Shown piece by piece: positions 7,433 through 16,040 of a DNA stretch of 64,000 nt. The stretch lies in contig NZ_JADKYM010000006.1 of NCBI RefSeq assembly GCF_015475875.1, positions 1-64,000 on the forward strand. Direction: 5' to 3'. Under the pieces are notes generated by a model, which did no database searches, was not told the origin of the DNA, and was given only the letters and a program-made list of their open reading frames with translations. A program made the translations under genes and the position numbers. The first letter of the stretch is position 1. The number at the start of each line of letters is the position of its first letter. Source of the stretch: Sphingopyxis solisilvae (GTDB taxonomy: Bacteria; Pseudomonadota; Alphaproteobacteria; Sphingomonadales; Sphingomonadaceae).

Positions 7433-8349
7433 AATCCAGCGAGCGCGAAGCGATCGAATGGGGCGTGCGCATGCGAGGTGCCCCCACAGAGGCCGACCGT
7501 GAGGCCTTCAAAATCTGGTATGCGAAACCCGGTAACGCCGAAGCATTCGCGGTGGCCGAGGACGATTTCGTGATGACCGGCTCTGCCTCCCGAACCCGCA
7601 TCGAGGCGATCGCGCGAGAGGGACAAAAGCCGTCGGGCGGATTCCGGTGGGCCTTCGCCGCCGTCGCCGGGCTCGTGATAGCTGTCGGCTTCGCCTGGCA
7701 TCTCGGCCGGCAGGGCGACACGCCCCAGATAGCTGCAGGCCCCATGCTTCCCGGCCAGCTTCGCCTCGCCGACGGCTCGACCGTGACGTTGATGGACGGC
7801 GCGTGGGCCGAACCGCAATTCTCCGACACCGAGCGCCGTGTCCGCCTGCACGGCGGCCGCGCACGCTTCGATGTTGCACACGACAGCGCCCGCCCCTTCA
7901 TCGTCGTCGCCGGCATCTCGGAGACGAAAGCTCTTGGTACGGTGTTCGAGGTCGACGCCCGGTCGGATGTCCCGAAGGTCAAACTCGTGCGCGGCTTGGT
8001 CGAGGTCCGGCTCGGCGGGACGACAAAGACCGTGCGCCTCGCCCCCGGGGAAAGCGCCGAAGTCGCGCAAAGCGGCCCGCGTCTCATTCCTGCCATGACC
8101 AGCCCGGTCCAAACGGCAGAGCCGACCACAATGCTGGCGGCCGACGGACTCCCGCTCGGCGCGGTCATCGATGCGGCCAACAAGGCCAACGCGAAGCCGA
8201 TCCGCCTCGCCGACCCGGCCCTCGCATCACTCCCTGTGACGGGCCGTTTCGACGTCGACAACGGCGCAGCCCTTGCCCGCAAACTCGCGGCAGCTCTGGA
8301 CCTGGAGGCGGCAGAGGGGCCGGACGCGATCACCCTCAGTAAAAAATAA
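7429..8349 (+). CDS. FecR-family anti-sigma sensor
   Basis: A 306-residue inner-membrane signal transducer. The cytoplasmic N-terminus (residues 1-68) should hold the sigma factor, one membrane helix (about 69-90, FAAVAGLVIAVGF) crosses the membrane, and the periplasmic FecR domain follows. The last 70 residues (LPLGAVIDAANKAN onward) resemble a secretin/TonB short domain like the receptor's signalling domain. It starts at a GTG overlapping the sigma stop in GTGA. FecR proteins relay receptor occupancy to the sigma factor; here the likely ligand is a lasso peptide, by locus context. Confidence 0.87.
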   Translation: MKSSEREAIEWGVRMRGAPTEADREAFKIWYAKPGNAEAFAVAEDDFVMTGSASRTRIEAIAREGQKPSGGFRWAFAAVAGLVIAVGFAWHLGRQGDTPQIAAGPMLPGQLRLADGSTVTLMDGAWAEPQFSDTERRVRLHGGRARFDVAHDSARPFIVVAGISETKALGTVFEVDARSDVPKVKLVRGLVEVRLGGTTKTVRLAPGESAEVAQSGPRLIPAMTSPVQTAEPTTMLAADGLPLGAVIDAANKANAKPIRLADPALASLPVTGRFDVDNGAALARKLAAALDLEAAEGPDAITLSKK

Positions 8350-8393
8350 TTCCGATCGGAGAGGGGGGGAGTTCCCTTTCCGGTGTTTTGCAC

Positions 8394-8423
8394 CCCCAGA
8401 CGGCCATCGGTGGCCGCTTGGGG
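8394..8423 (+). promoter_or_regulatory. Hairpin overlapping receptor ribosome binding site
   Basis: CCCCA at 8394-8398 pairs with TGGGG at 8419-8423, and CGGCC inside pairs with GGCCG, giving a two-part stem. TGGGG overlaps the GGGGAGG ribosome binding site of the receptor gene at 8431, so folding would hide it. This could damp translation of the receptor relative to sigma and FecR. Confidence 0.45.
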
Positions 8424-8430
8424 AGGTAAG

Positions 8431-11373
8431 ATGAAGTACAAGTTTCTGGCGGCGATGCTCTCGGTGAGCACCGCGGCAATCGCGATTCAGGTTCCTGCCG
8501 CGCACGCACAGGCACAACCAGCACAGCAGACCTATAATATTGCCGCGCAGGATCTCGGCGCGGCCCTGCAACGCTATTCGCAGATTTCAGGCCGGGAAGT
8601 GATCGCCTCGACAGGTCTCGTCGAAGGCAAGCGCAGCGCCCGCGTCCAAGGTCGCCTGACAGCCGATACTGCCCTCTCGCGTCTGCTTGCCGGCACCGGC
8701 CTCAACGTCGAACTGGTCGAAGGGGCCTGGGTGCTGCGCTCGGGAAACGACCATGCCGAGGAAGTTGGATCGACTGAATCCGGCGGGGAATCGATCGTCG
8801 TTACCGGCTCGCGTATTCGCGGGGCCGGTCCCACCGGGTCGCCCGTCGTGTCCATCGACCGGGAGGCCATCGAGAAGAGCGGCTACAGCAGTGTCCAGCA
8901 GTTGCTCCAATCGCTCCCACAGGCATTCGGCGGCGGTTCGAACGAGGCCACAACGGGCGCGACCACGCGCAACGGCACTGGCAATGACGCGACGCTCGGA
9001 TCGAGTATCAACCTTCGCGGGCTCGGCACCTCGTCGACTTTGGTCCTGATCGACGGCTCGCGCCCCGCCCTCGGCGGCGTCGGCGGCCTTTTCGCGGACA
9101 TCTCGCTGATCCCGATGGGCGCGGTCGAGCGGATCGAAGTGCTGACCGATGGCGCGTCGGCTATCTATGGGGCCGACGCCGTCGCGGGCGTGGTCAACGT
9201 CCGAATTCGCAATCGCTTCGAAGGCGCGGAAACGACGCTGCGCGCGGGAACCGCCGACGGCGACTTCAGCGAGGTGCAATTCAGCCAGCTTCTCGGCAAG
9301 CGGTGGAGCGGCGGCCATGTCATGCTCGCCTACCAGTTCTCGAACCGCGGCGCGCTCGCGGGCGCGAAACGCGATTTTGCCCGCGAGGATCTTCGCCCCT
9401 TCGGCGGACCCGACTTCCGGTCGACAACCGCTGTGCCGGGCACGATCCGGGCCGCGAACGGGCAGATCTTCGGCATACCCGCCGGGCAGAACGGAACGGC
9501 GCTCACCGCTGCGCAGCTCCTTCCCGGCATCCAGAACCGGCGCGACGGCCGTGCCGAGAGCGACATCCTGCCGCGCCAGCGCGTTCACAGCCTCTATGCC
9601 GGAGGCGAACTGGAGATCACGAGCGACCTGATCCTCAAGGTCAACGCGCTCGCCGCGCAGCGCGATTTCCGCAGGATCGCGAAGGGCGACTTCCTCCGCG
9701 TGTCGCGCGTGCCGGTCACCAATCCCTTCTATACCGATCCGATCGGTACGAACCAGCCGGTGCAGGTCACCTACAGCTTTGCGAACGACCTCGGACGTGA
9801 GAACCGTTCGGGCCGCGTGCGGGCCATTAACCTGTCAGGTGGGCTCGAACAGCGTCTCGGGCCGTGGAGCATCCAGCTCGGCGGTGCCTATGGCCGTCAG
9901 AAGGGCAAGGCCGACTATACCAATCTCGTCAACAATGCCCGTCTGACTGCGGCGCTCGCCGACACCAACCCGGCGACCGCGCTCAACGTGTTCGGCGACG
10001 GAACGGCGAACAATCCCGCGACGCTCGACCGCATCCGGGGCAGCTACGGGACGATCGACGATTATTCGAACTGGTCGGCGGCGCTTCGCGCCGACGGCCC
10101 GTTGTTCCGTCTCCCGGCGGGCGATATCCGCCTCGCTGCGGGCGCGGAATATCGGCGCGAGGCCTATGACTATTTCGTCAAGAACGACATCAGCGCCGCG
10201 ACCCCGAACAATGCGCCCTATCCCGGCCTGCCCGGTCCGCGGCATGTGAAGTCACTCTATGCGGAATTGCTGGTGCCGATCTTCGGCCCCGACAATGAAG
10301 TGCCCGGCTTCCGGCGCCTCGAACTTTCTGCTGCAGGTCGCATCGAGGACTATAACCAGTTCGGTCGCACCGAGAATCCGAAGTTCAGCCTGCGCTGGGA
10401 ACCCGCTGAAGGCATCGCGCTCCGCAGTTCCTACGGCACGTCGTTCCGCGCCCCCCTGTTCGACGAACTGATCGGCCCGGCGCTCTCGCTCTACTCGGTC
10501 GAGAATGTGCCGGATCCAGCGTCGCCGACGGGGCAATCGACCGTCCTCGCGCTGTTCGGCTATGCGCCGAACATCCAGCCCGAGAAGGCGACGACCTGGA
10601 CTGCGGGCTTCGATATCGCGCCGCCCTCGCTGCCGGGCCTCCGCGCATCGCTCACCTATTATTATGTCGATTATCGCGATCGTATCGGAACGGTGACCGA
10701 GGATTATCTCCGCTTCCTGTCGAACCGCGACGTGTTCGGCGGGGTGATCATCGACAACCCGCCGCTCGACCTCGTCAATTTCTACTTCAACCAGCCGACC
10801 TTCTTCAATCCCTCGGGCTTCGCGCCGACCGACATCGTCGCGATCCTCGACGGCCAAACGCGCAATCTCTCGGCAGAACGACAGCGGGGGATCGACTTCG
10901 ACCTCGGCTACGCACCGCAGCTGGCCGGCGGAACGCTCGACCTCGGGATCAGCGGCACGCATATCTTCTCGATCAAGCGGCAATTGACGCCCGGTGCACC
11001 GAGCACCGACGTCGTCGGCTTCTACGCCAGCCCCGTGAAGTGGCGCCTGCGCGGGCGCGCGGGCTGGTCGAAGGGCGGCTTCTCGGCCAATGCCTTCGTC
11101 AATTTCACCGACAGCTATATCAACCAGATCGTCGTGCCTGCCGAGCCCGTCTCGTCATGGACCACCGTCGATCTCACGATCTCGCAGCGGATCGGTGGAA
11201 GCGGCGGTGAAGATGGCCGGGGGCTTCAGCTTGGCCTTTCCGTCCTGAACCTGTTCGACAAGGACCCGCCCTATGTCATGAACCGCAGCCAGACCTCGGC
11301 AATGGGTTATGACCCCGAGAAGGCGAGCCCGGTCGGGCGGATGATCTCGGTCCAGGCGACGATCAAATGGTAG
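8431..11373 (+). CDS. TonB-dependent receptor with STN signalling domain
   Basis: A 980-residue outer-membrane receptor. A signal peptide (about 1-28, ending AAHA) precedes an STN domain (about 33-105, IAAQDLGAALQRYSQISG), a TonB box-like SIVVTGSRIR, the plug and a 22-strand barrel ending in a terminal aromatic-rich strand (VQATIKW). The ATG at 8431 follows a strong GGGGAGG. STN receptors signal to FecR and sigma, both encoded just upstream, and the isopeptidase gene starts inside its 3' end. The likely cargo is the locus's own lasso peptide, known behaviour for this layout in sphingomonads and caulobacters, but an iron complex cannot be excluded. Confidence 0.92.
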   Translation: MKYKFLAAMLSVSTAAIAIQVPAAHAQAQPAQQTYNIAAQDLGAALQRYSQISGREVIASTGLVEGKRSARVQGRLTADTALSRLLAGTGLNVELVEGAWVLRSGNDHAEEVGSTESGGESIVVTGSRIRGAGPTGSPVVSIDREAIEKSGYSSVQQLLQSLPQAFGGGSNEATTGATTRNGTGNDATLGSSINLRGLGTSSTLVLIDGSRPALGGVGGLFADISLIPMGAVERIEVLTDGASAIYGADAVAGVVNVRIRNRFEGAETTLRAGTADGDFSEVQFSQLLGKRWSGGHVMLAYQFSNRGALAGAKRDFAREDLRPFGGPDFRSTTAVPGTIRAANGQIFGIPAGQNGTALTAAQLLPGIQNRRDGRAESDILPRQRVHSLYAGGELEITSDLILKVNALAAQRDFRRIAKGDFLRVSRVPVTNPFYTDPIGTNQPVQVTYSFANDLGRENRSGRVRAINLSGGLEQRLGPWSIQLGGAYGRQKGKADYTNLVNNARLTAALADTNPATALNVFGDGTANNPATLDRIRGSYGTIDDYSNWSAALRADGPLFRLPAGDIRLAAGAEYRREAYDYFVKNDISAATPNNAPYPGLPGPRHVKSLYAELLVPIFGPDNEVPGFRRLELSAAGRIEDYNQFGRTENPKFSLRWEPAEGIALRSSYGTSFRAPLFDELIGPALSLYSVENVPDPASPTGQSTVLALFGYAPNIQPEKATTWTAGFDIAPPSLPGLRASLTYYYVDYRDRIGTVTEDYLRFLSNRDVFGGVIIDNPPLDLVNFYFNQPTFFNPSGFAPTDIVAILDGQTRNLSAERQRGIDFDLGYAPQLAGGTLDLGISGTHIFSIKRQLTPGAPSTDVVGFYASPVKWRLRGRAGWSKGGFSANAFVNFTDSYINQIVVPAEPVSSWTTVDLTISQRIGGSGGEDGRGLQLGLSVLNLFDKDPPYVMNRSQTSAMGYDPEKASPVGRMISVQATIKW

Positions 11374-13358
11374 GACGGCTGACGCTGATCCTTGCCCTGC
11401 TGGCCGCGGCATCGCCCGCGGCCAGCCAGACGACGCCGAGGGAGATCGTCGAGACCGCCGATATTTCGGGGCTTGCGGCGTCTCCCGACGGTCGCTGGAT
11501 CGCCTACAGGATTGAGAGGCCATCGACCGCCACGAACCGCATCGACGTCGACTGGTATCTGGTTGCGGCCGACGGCCGGTCACCCCCGCGCTCGCTTGGT
11601 CGTCTCGGAACGGCGATGTGGGACGATGCTGGCGTGATCGTAGCCGGTGAGGCCAAATGGGGTCCGGACAGCCATCGCCTTGTCGTTCGCGCGCTCGTCG
11701 ACGGACGGGTCGGCCTCTGGGCCAGCGCAACCGACGGCTCGGGCTTTCGTGCCATCGCGGACGGCGACAGCGACATCGAGGCATTCGCGTTTCGGGCCGA
11801 CGGTGCGCTCGTCACGCGCGAGGGGCCGTCGCGGGCCACTATTGCACGCGCCGAGGAAGCCGAGCGCGAAACCGGCATCCTCGTCGACGGCGCCACCGAC
11901 CTTGCCCAGCCGCTCTATCATGGCGCCCTGATCAACGGGCGCCCGGCCACGCAGCGCTTCTCGGGCGACTGGTTCGACAGGGCGCCGCTGCTCGCTGCCG
12001 CGCCGCGCCACTTCCTACGCTACGATGCCGGTGCCCTCGCGCCCGTCGCCGCAGATGCCGCCGATCAGGCGCTGCTCGAACCACAGCCGCATCCCGCTCT
12101 CGTTTCGCCAGCCGATTTGCCCGTCGCGCTGCGCACCGCGCTCGGAGCCCGCGGTATGTGCGCGGCAAAAAGCCAATGTCCCCCGGGTGAGCTGCGCCTC
12201 TCCTGGTGGGCGCCCCGAAGCGACGGAAGCGCGGTCGTCGCGCTCCATGACGCGGACTTCCACCAGACCCTGTTCGCTTGGTCGGCACGAACAGCAAGGC
12301 TGACCCGCCTCGCCGCTGCGGACGGACAACTCTCGGGCGGCCGTACCCATTATCTGCCCTGCGCCGCAGCGCAGGCTGCCATCTTCTGCGTCGAAGCCGC
12401 CCCCGATATCGCGCCGCGCCTCGTCCGTATCGGCGAGGGCGGCAACAAGACCGTCGTCTCCTCCCCCAATCCAGATCCTGACAGCGAAGGGCTCCTTGCC
12501 GAAACCATCGCGTGGCAGGTGAGCGGCAGCCGTGCGTCGGGCGTATTGATCCGCCCGAAGATCCCCGGGCGGCTGCCGCTCTTCGTCACTTACTATCGCT
12601 GCGCGGGATATCTGCGCGGCGGTGTCGGCGACGAATGGCCGCTGCGCGCGCTTGCCGCGAACGGGATCGCCGCACTCTGCATCAATTCGGTGCCAAGCGG
12701 CGCGGTCGGAGAAGCACGCTACGAACAGGGCATGGAGGCTGTTCGTGCCGCGGTCGATCTCCTCGCAAAGCGCGGGATCGTCGATCCGGCGCGCGTCGGC
12801 ATGGGGGGCCTCAGCTTCGGGAGCGAGGTCACGACGTGGACGCTCCGGCACAGTGATTTGCTCAAGGCCGCCTCGATCGCCTCGGTTCAGCTCGAACCAA
12901 GCTATTACTGGTTCAACGCGCGGCCCGGGCGCGAGACCTTCATCAAAAATGTGCGCGAAGTCTGGAAGGTCGGATCACCCGATGAATCGCCGGACGGCTG
13001 GAAGCGCCTTTCAGCGGCGCTCGACACCTCCAACATTCACGCGCCCCTCCTCATGCAGCTGCCCGAACATGAAGCGCGGCTCTCGCTCGAACTGTTCAGC
13101 AAGCTCGCGACCGCCCGGCTCGCCGAGATGCACATCTTCCCGTTCGCTGCACACATCAAGGCCGAGCCCCGGCAGAAGCTCGCCGCCTATCAGCGCAATC
13201 TCGACTGGTTTCGTTACTGGCTGCAAGGCGCGATCGACCCCGATCCCGCCAAGGCCGGGCAGTATCAGCGCTGGTCGCTGCTCGGACCGAAGAAGGGCGA
13301 AGCCTCGACCGCGCGGATCCAACGCTCGACATCGGCGATCTCAAGCAATCGGAAATAG
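11367..13358 (+). CDS. Lasso peptide isopeptidase (AtxE2-like prolyl-oligopeptidase fold)
   Basis: A 663-residue secreted hydrolase. A signal peptide (1-20) precedes a beta-propeller-like region and a C-terminal alpha/beta hydrolase domain with the nucleophile Ser483 in GGLSFGSE and His596 in FAAHIKAEPRQKLA. NLDWFRYWLQG closes the domain. Family members cut the ring isopeptide bond of their own lasso peptide. Where I expect the catalytic Asp the sequence has MQLPEHEAR, so Glu567 may serve. Translation starts within the last codons of the receptor gene. The last 31 codons overlap the end of the convergent cyclase gene. Confidence 0.9.
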   Translation: MVGRLTLILALLAAASPAASQTTPREIVETADISGLAASPDGRWIAYRIERPSTATNRIDVDWYLVAADGRSPPRSLGRLGTAMWDDAGVIVAGEAKWGPDSHRLVVRALVDGRVGLWASATDGSGFRAIADGDSDIEAFAFRADGALVTREGPSRATIARAEEAERETGILVDGATDLAQPLYHGALINGRPATQRFSGDWFDRAPLLAAAPRHFLRYDAGALAPVAADAADQALLEPQPHPALVSPADLPVALRTALGARGMCAAKSQCPPGELRLSWWAPRSDGSAVVALHDADFHQTLFAWSARTARLTRLAAADGQLSGGRTHYLPCAAAQAAIFCVEAAPDIAPRLVRIGEGGNKTVVSSPNPDPDSEGLLAETIAWQVSGSRASGVLIRPKIPGRLPLFVTYYRCAGYLRGGVGDEWPLRALAANGIAALCINSVPSGAVGEARYEQGMEAVRAAVDLLAKRGIVDPARVGMGGLSFGSEVTTWTLRHSDLLKAASIASVQLEPSYYWFNARPGRETFIKNVREVWKVGSPDESPDGWKRLSAALDTSNIHAPLLMQLPEHEARLSLELFSKLATARLAEMHIFPFAAHIKAEPRQKLAAYQRNLDWFRYWLQGAIDPDPAKAGQYQRWSLLGPKKGEASTARIQRSTSAISSNRK

Positions 13359-14962
13359 TCGAAATTGCCGACGACGTCGGCAGCCTCGATATAGGCCGAT
13401 ATGCTCGCCGCATCGAGCAGCCCGCGCGTGGCGAGACGGCCGTCCAGCAGCAGCTCGCCGAGGTCATGCCGCTGCCGCAGGAAGGCGGCGGTGCAGAGCG
13501 ATTCCAGTCGCCCCTTGTCGCGCCGCCACACGACCGATGCCGGCAGGCGGTTCGCAAAGGCGGCGCGAGCAACCGCCCGGTCCCGGCCACCGGTGAACCA
13601 GACCCAGCTCGGGATCGACAGGCAGAGCTCGACGACCGGCTGCGACAGCAGTGGCAGGCCGACATCGCGATCGTACCAGCGATCGGGACGGTCGGCGAAA
13701 TCGAGGATCCGGCGGATGGCCTCGACATGCTTGCGCTTGCCTCTCGACGCGCCAGCCGCCCCCTCGTCCCAGGGATGAGTGAAGGGTGCCGCAGGCAGCG
13801 CCGCCTGATTGCAGAAGCTCGTCTCGCGCGGCCAGCCTCGGCGCGGCCCGACGCGCCGAGCACGTACCAGCAGGCGGACCGCCTCCCAGATCGTCGCGCC
13901 ACCCGCGCGCGCAACGTCGCGAAGTACGGCAAAGGTCCGCCGCGAGAAGCCGAACTGCTCGAACGCATCGACCGCGGGGCCGATAGAGCTGTCGAAGGCG
14001 AAGACATTATCGCCGCCGATGCCGCCGATAATCGCCCTTGCCTTTCCCCCGCCAGCCTCCTCGAAGGCCTGGTCAAGGCCGCCGAGAACGCCATAGGCAC
14101 CCGGGCGCGGATGCAAATGGGCAGGCGGCGACAGAAGATCGATCCGCGTGTCGTCGTTCCGGGCTTCGATCATCGCAGCGCCAACGCGCTCGGCAACCGC
14201 GCGCGCGAAATGGCGTTCGTCGCCATCGGCGCCCGGCGTCGCGAAATTGATCGCCGAAAAGTCCGCGCCCGCCCCCGAGAGCGAGGCCGCGACGATCGAA
14301 CTGTCGAGCCCACCCGACAGTTCGAGAAGAATTTCGCTGCGACCCGAACTCCAGGCCTTCACGCTGCTGTCGATGCGCCGCTCGAGCGCCGCGGCAAGTT
14401 CGGCAACGCCGCTCGCCGCCGGCTTTGCCACATGCTCCCACGGCGACCAGTCCGCCCGGACCTCGGTCCCATGACCGTCGAACGCGAGGCTGGAGCCGGG
14501 GAGCAGCTCGAGCAGGCCCGCAATGCCCGTGCGCTCGGTCCTGAGATTACTGTACGCGAGGGACTGGCCGACGAACTCCCAGTCGATCGAAACGTCCGAG
14601 AGCAAGTCACGGACGAGTTCGAGATGCGAGAAGCAGAGGATCCCGTCCGCGTTCCGGATCCAATATAGCGGCATGCCGGTCAGCGCCGCCCGCTCAACGA
14701 TCAGCGTATCACCCCGCCGTGCTACCGCGATGAAATTACCCCAGCCATCCGCGGGAGCGTGAACGCTCACCCCGGTTCGCGTGAAGATATCCCCGAGGAT
14801 GACCGCGCCGTCCGCGAGGCGCCGCGACGGCAGGTCCGTGCCTGCGAACAGGATATGGTCATGCTCGATCGCGACCGCGCCAAGGCCATGCTGCTCGGCG
14901 GCGGCGGCGACGTCCGCCGCGCGGTCGGGTGCTCCCAGAAAGGCGAGCAGTCCCCGCTTCAC
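13265..14962 (-). CDS. Lasso peptide cyclase (asparagine synthetase-like, C protein)
   Basis: A 565-residue ATP-dependent macrolactam synthetase. It adenylates the side chain of the acidic ring residue of the core peptide and joins it to the N-terminal Gly. The PP-loop SGGLDSS (residues 216-222) marks the AMP-binding synthetase domain. The N-terminal region resembles a class II amidotransferase but starts MKRGLL, without the Cys2 needed for glutamine hydrolysis, as usual for lasso cyclases. The start overlaps the B stop in ATGA. It is the last gene of the - arm and overlaps the isopeptidase gene on the other strand by 94 bases. Confidence 0.93.
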   Translation of the reverse strand: MKRGLLAFLGAPDRAADVAAAAEQHGLGAVAIEHDHILFAGTDLPSRRLADGAVILGDIFTRTGVSVHAPADGWGNFIAVARRGDTLIVERAALTGMPLYWIRNADGILCFSHLELVRDLLSDVSIDWEFVGQSLAYSNLRTERTGIAGLLELLPGSSLAFDGHGTEVRADWSPWEHVAKPAASGVAELAAALERRIDSSVKAWSSGRSEILLELSGGLDSSIVAASLSGAGADFSAINFATPGADGDERHFARAVAERVGAAMIEARNDDTRIDLLSPPAHLHPRPGAYGVLGGLDQAFEEAGGGKARAIIGGIGGDNVFAFDSSIGPAVDAFEQFGFSRRTFAVLRDVARAGGATIWEAVRLLVRARRVGPRRGWPRETSFCNQAALPAAPFTHPWDEGAAGASRGKRKHVEAIRRILDFADRPDRWYDRDVGLPLLSQPVVELCLSIPSWVWFTGGRDRAVARAAFANRLPASVVWRRDKGRLESLCTAAFLRQRHDLGELLLDGRLATRGLLDAASISAYIEAADVVGNFDYFRLLEIADVERWIRAVEASPFFGPSSDQR

Positions 14963-15615
14963 CGGACGGCCAGGATCGGCGTGAAGTTACGGGCCTCGGC
15001 AGCCGAACCGGTAAGGATGGTCTCCGGGGTCTGGAGCCAGCAATGAGCGTTGAAGGGCGACATCCGCACGCCGAAGACGAGGCTCGCGACGATACCGCGC
15101 GCAAGAAGGATATGGTCGAGCGCGAGCGCATCGATCAGACAGCGCGGCGGAATGGGATTGAGCCAGCGGCTCGCGGCATAAGCGGCGGCAACGGAAGCGG
15201 CTGCATCCTCCGTTCCCGGGACGCCGATGGCACGCTTTCGCTCGGTAAACCGGACGACAGTCGCGGCAATATGCTCAGGCCTCATCGCCCGCCGAGCCCA
15301 GCGAAGCGCGAACGCCGCCGAAGCAATCATCCGCAGGCCCGTTCGGCCCTCCGTCGCCATGAGATCATCCTCGGGCACTTCGATCTCGGTCGGTCCGATG
15401 CTGGTGGATTTCCCCGACTGCATGATGAGCCCGGCTCGCTCGAGCCGCGTGATGGCTTCGCTATCGTTGGGTTCTCCGGCCCGGAGGCGATCGAACGCCG
15501 CGCGGTCGGCCCCGCGCAGCAAGAAATATTTGTCGCGGGCGAGATCGAGGAAGACAAGCTCGCCGCCCACCTCGCAATAGCCCGTGCCGGTCGCCAGTTG
15601 CCAACCCATTGCCAT
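14959..15615 (-). CDS. Lasso peptide leader-recognition and peptidase protein (B)
   Basis: A 218-residue fusion of a PqqD-like recognition element (about residues 1-85) and a transglutaminase-like cysteine protease (about 95-218). It binds the leader and removes it from the precursor. Cys159 (PPRCLID) and His191 (FNAHCW) are in place. Twelve residues after His191, where the family usually has an Asp (NDS or NDT), this protein has LTGS with Gly203, so the third catalytic residue is not where expected. AGG precedes the ATG. It follows the two precursors and is translationally coupled to the cyclase. Confidence 0.92.
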   Translation of the reverse strand: MAMGWQLATGTGYCEVGGELVFLDLARDKYFLLRGADRAAFDRLRAGEPNDSEAITRLERAGLIMQSGKSTSIGPTEIEVPEDDLMATEGRTGLRMIASAAFALRWARRAMRPEHIAATVVRFTERKRAIGVPGTEDAAASVAAAYAASRWLNPIPPRCLIDALALDHILLARGIVASLVFGVRMSPFNAHCWLQTPETILTGSAAEARNFTPILAVR

Positions 15616-15636
15616 GATGCCTGGGGCTTCCGGAGA

Positions 15637-15651
15637 CCCGGCACCGCCGGG
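15637..15651 (-). promoter_or_regulatory. Hairpin between precursor A2 and B gene
   Basis: CCCGGC, three bases, GCCGGG, within a 50-base gap between the second precursor gene and the peptidase gene. A compact GC hairpin here could attenuate transcription so that precursors are made in excess over the enzymes. A comparable hairpin lies between the two precursors. Confidence 0.45.
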
Positions 15652-15665
15652 CCCCCGGGGTGCCG

Positions 15666-15788
15666 TCAGTCCTGGACGAGACCGGGGCGCAGCATGCGCC
15701 CGCCGGATTCGATCGGCAGGCCTTCGTCGCCGGCGGTATCGGTCGTGACAGTGCCGAGCTCGACGAGCTCCTGGGGTTCGCGTTCCAT
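15666..15788 (-). CDS. Lasso peptide precursor 2
   Basis: A 40-residue precursor. The 19-residue leader ends in TVTTDTA, placing the conserved Thr at leader position -2. The core begins at Gly20: ring residues GDEGLPIE, with Gly1 joined to Glu8 by the expected isopeptide bond, then a 13-residue tail SGGRMLRPGLVQD. An ATG six bases upstream is open too, but the start used gives the same length and the same AAGGAA-to-ATG spacing as precursor 1. It lies directly upstream of the B and C genes. The eight-residue Gly-to-acid ring matches proteobacterial lasso peptides; core boundaries are inferred. Confidence 0.9.
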   Translation of the reverse strand: MEREPQELVELGTVTTDTAGDEGLPIESGGRMLRPGLVQD

Positions 15789-15822
15789 GGTCATTTCCTT
15801 TCCTCGATCATCGAAGGGCGAT

Positions 15823-15843
15823 GCCGGGAGCCGGCTGCCCGGC
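15823..15843 (-). promoter_or_regulatory. Hairpin between the two precursor genes
   Basis: GCCGGG and CCCGGC flank nine bases that include the self-complementary AGCCGGCT. It lies in the 69-base gap between precursors 1 and 2. Together with the hairpin after precursor 2 it suggests stepwise transcript attenuation or protection along the operon. Confidence 0.4.
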
Positions 15844-15857
15844 CCCCGGCGCCGTGG

Positions 15858-15980
15858 TCAGTCCTGGGTGAGCCCGGTGACCTTGAACTTGCCGGCACCT
15901 TCGATGCCCAGCGGATCGTCGCCGGCGGTGTCCGTCGTGACGGTGCCGAGTTCGATCAGTTCATTGGTTTCGCGATCCAT
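15858..15980 (-). CDS. Lasso peptide precursor 1
   Basis: A 40-residue precursor, paralogue of the gene downstream. The leader MDRETNELIELGTVTTDTA (19 residues) carries Thr at -2. The core starts at Gly20 with ring GDDPLGIE (Gly1 to Glu8) and tail GAGKFKVTGLTQD. The leaders of the two precursors are nearly identical and both cores end in GL-x-QD, while rings and tails differ. That points to duplication and divergence, with one B/C pair serving both. AAGGAA precedes the ATG by six bases. It is the first gene after gntR and lies behind a dyad at 16041-16059. Confidence 0.9.
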   Translation of the reverse strand: MDRETNELIELGTVTTDTAGDDPLGIEGAGKFKVTGLTQD

Positions 15981-16040
15981 GATCGTTTCCTTCCAAGATG
16001 CCGCGGAATTGCGGCTCGATCGAAGCTAGGGCGGCGGCGC

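Noticed and set aside
15666-15794. Precursor 2 start six bases upstream (42 residues)
   Set aside because: The shorter start matches precursor 1 in length and ribosome-binding-site spacing.
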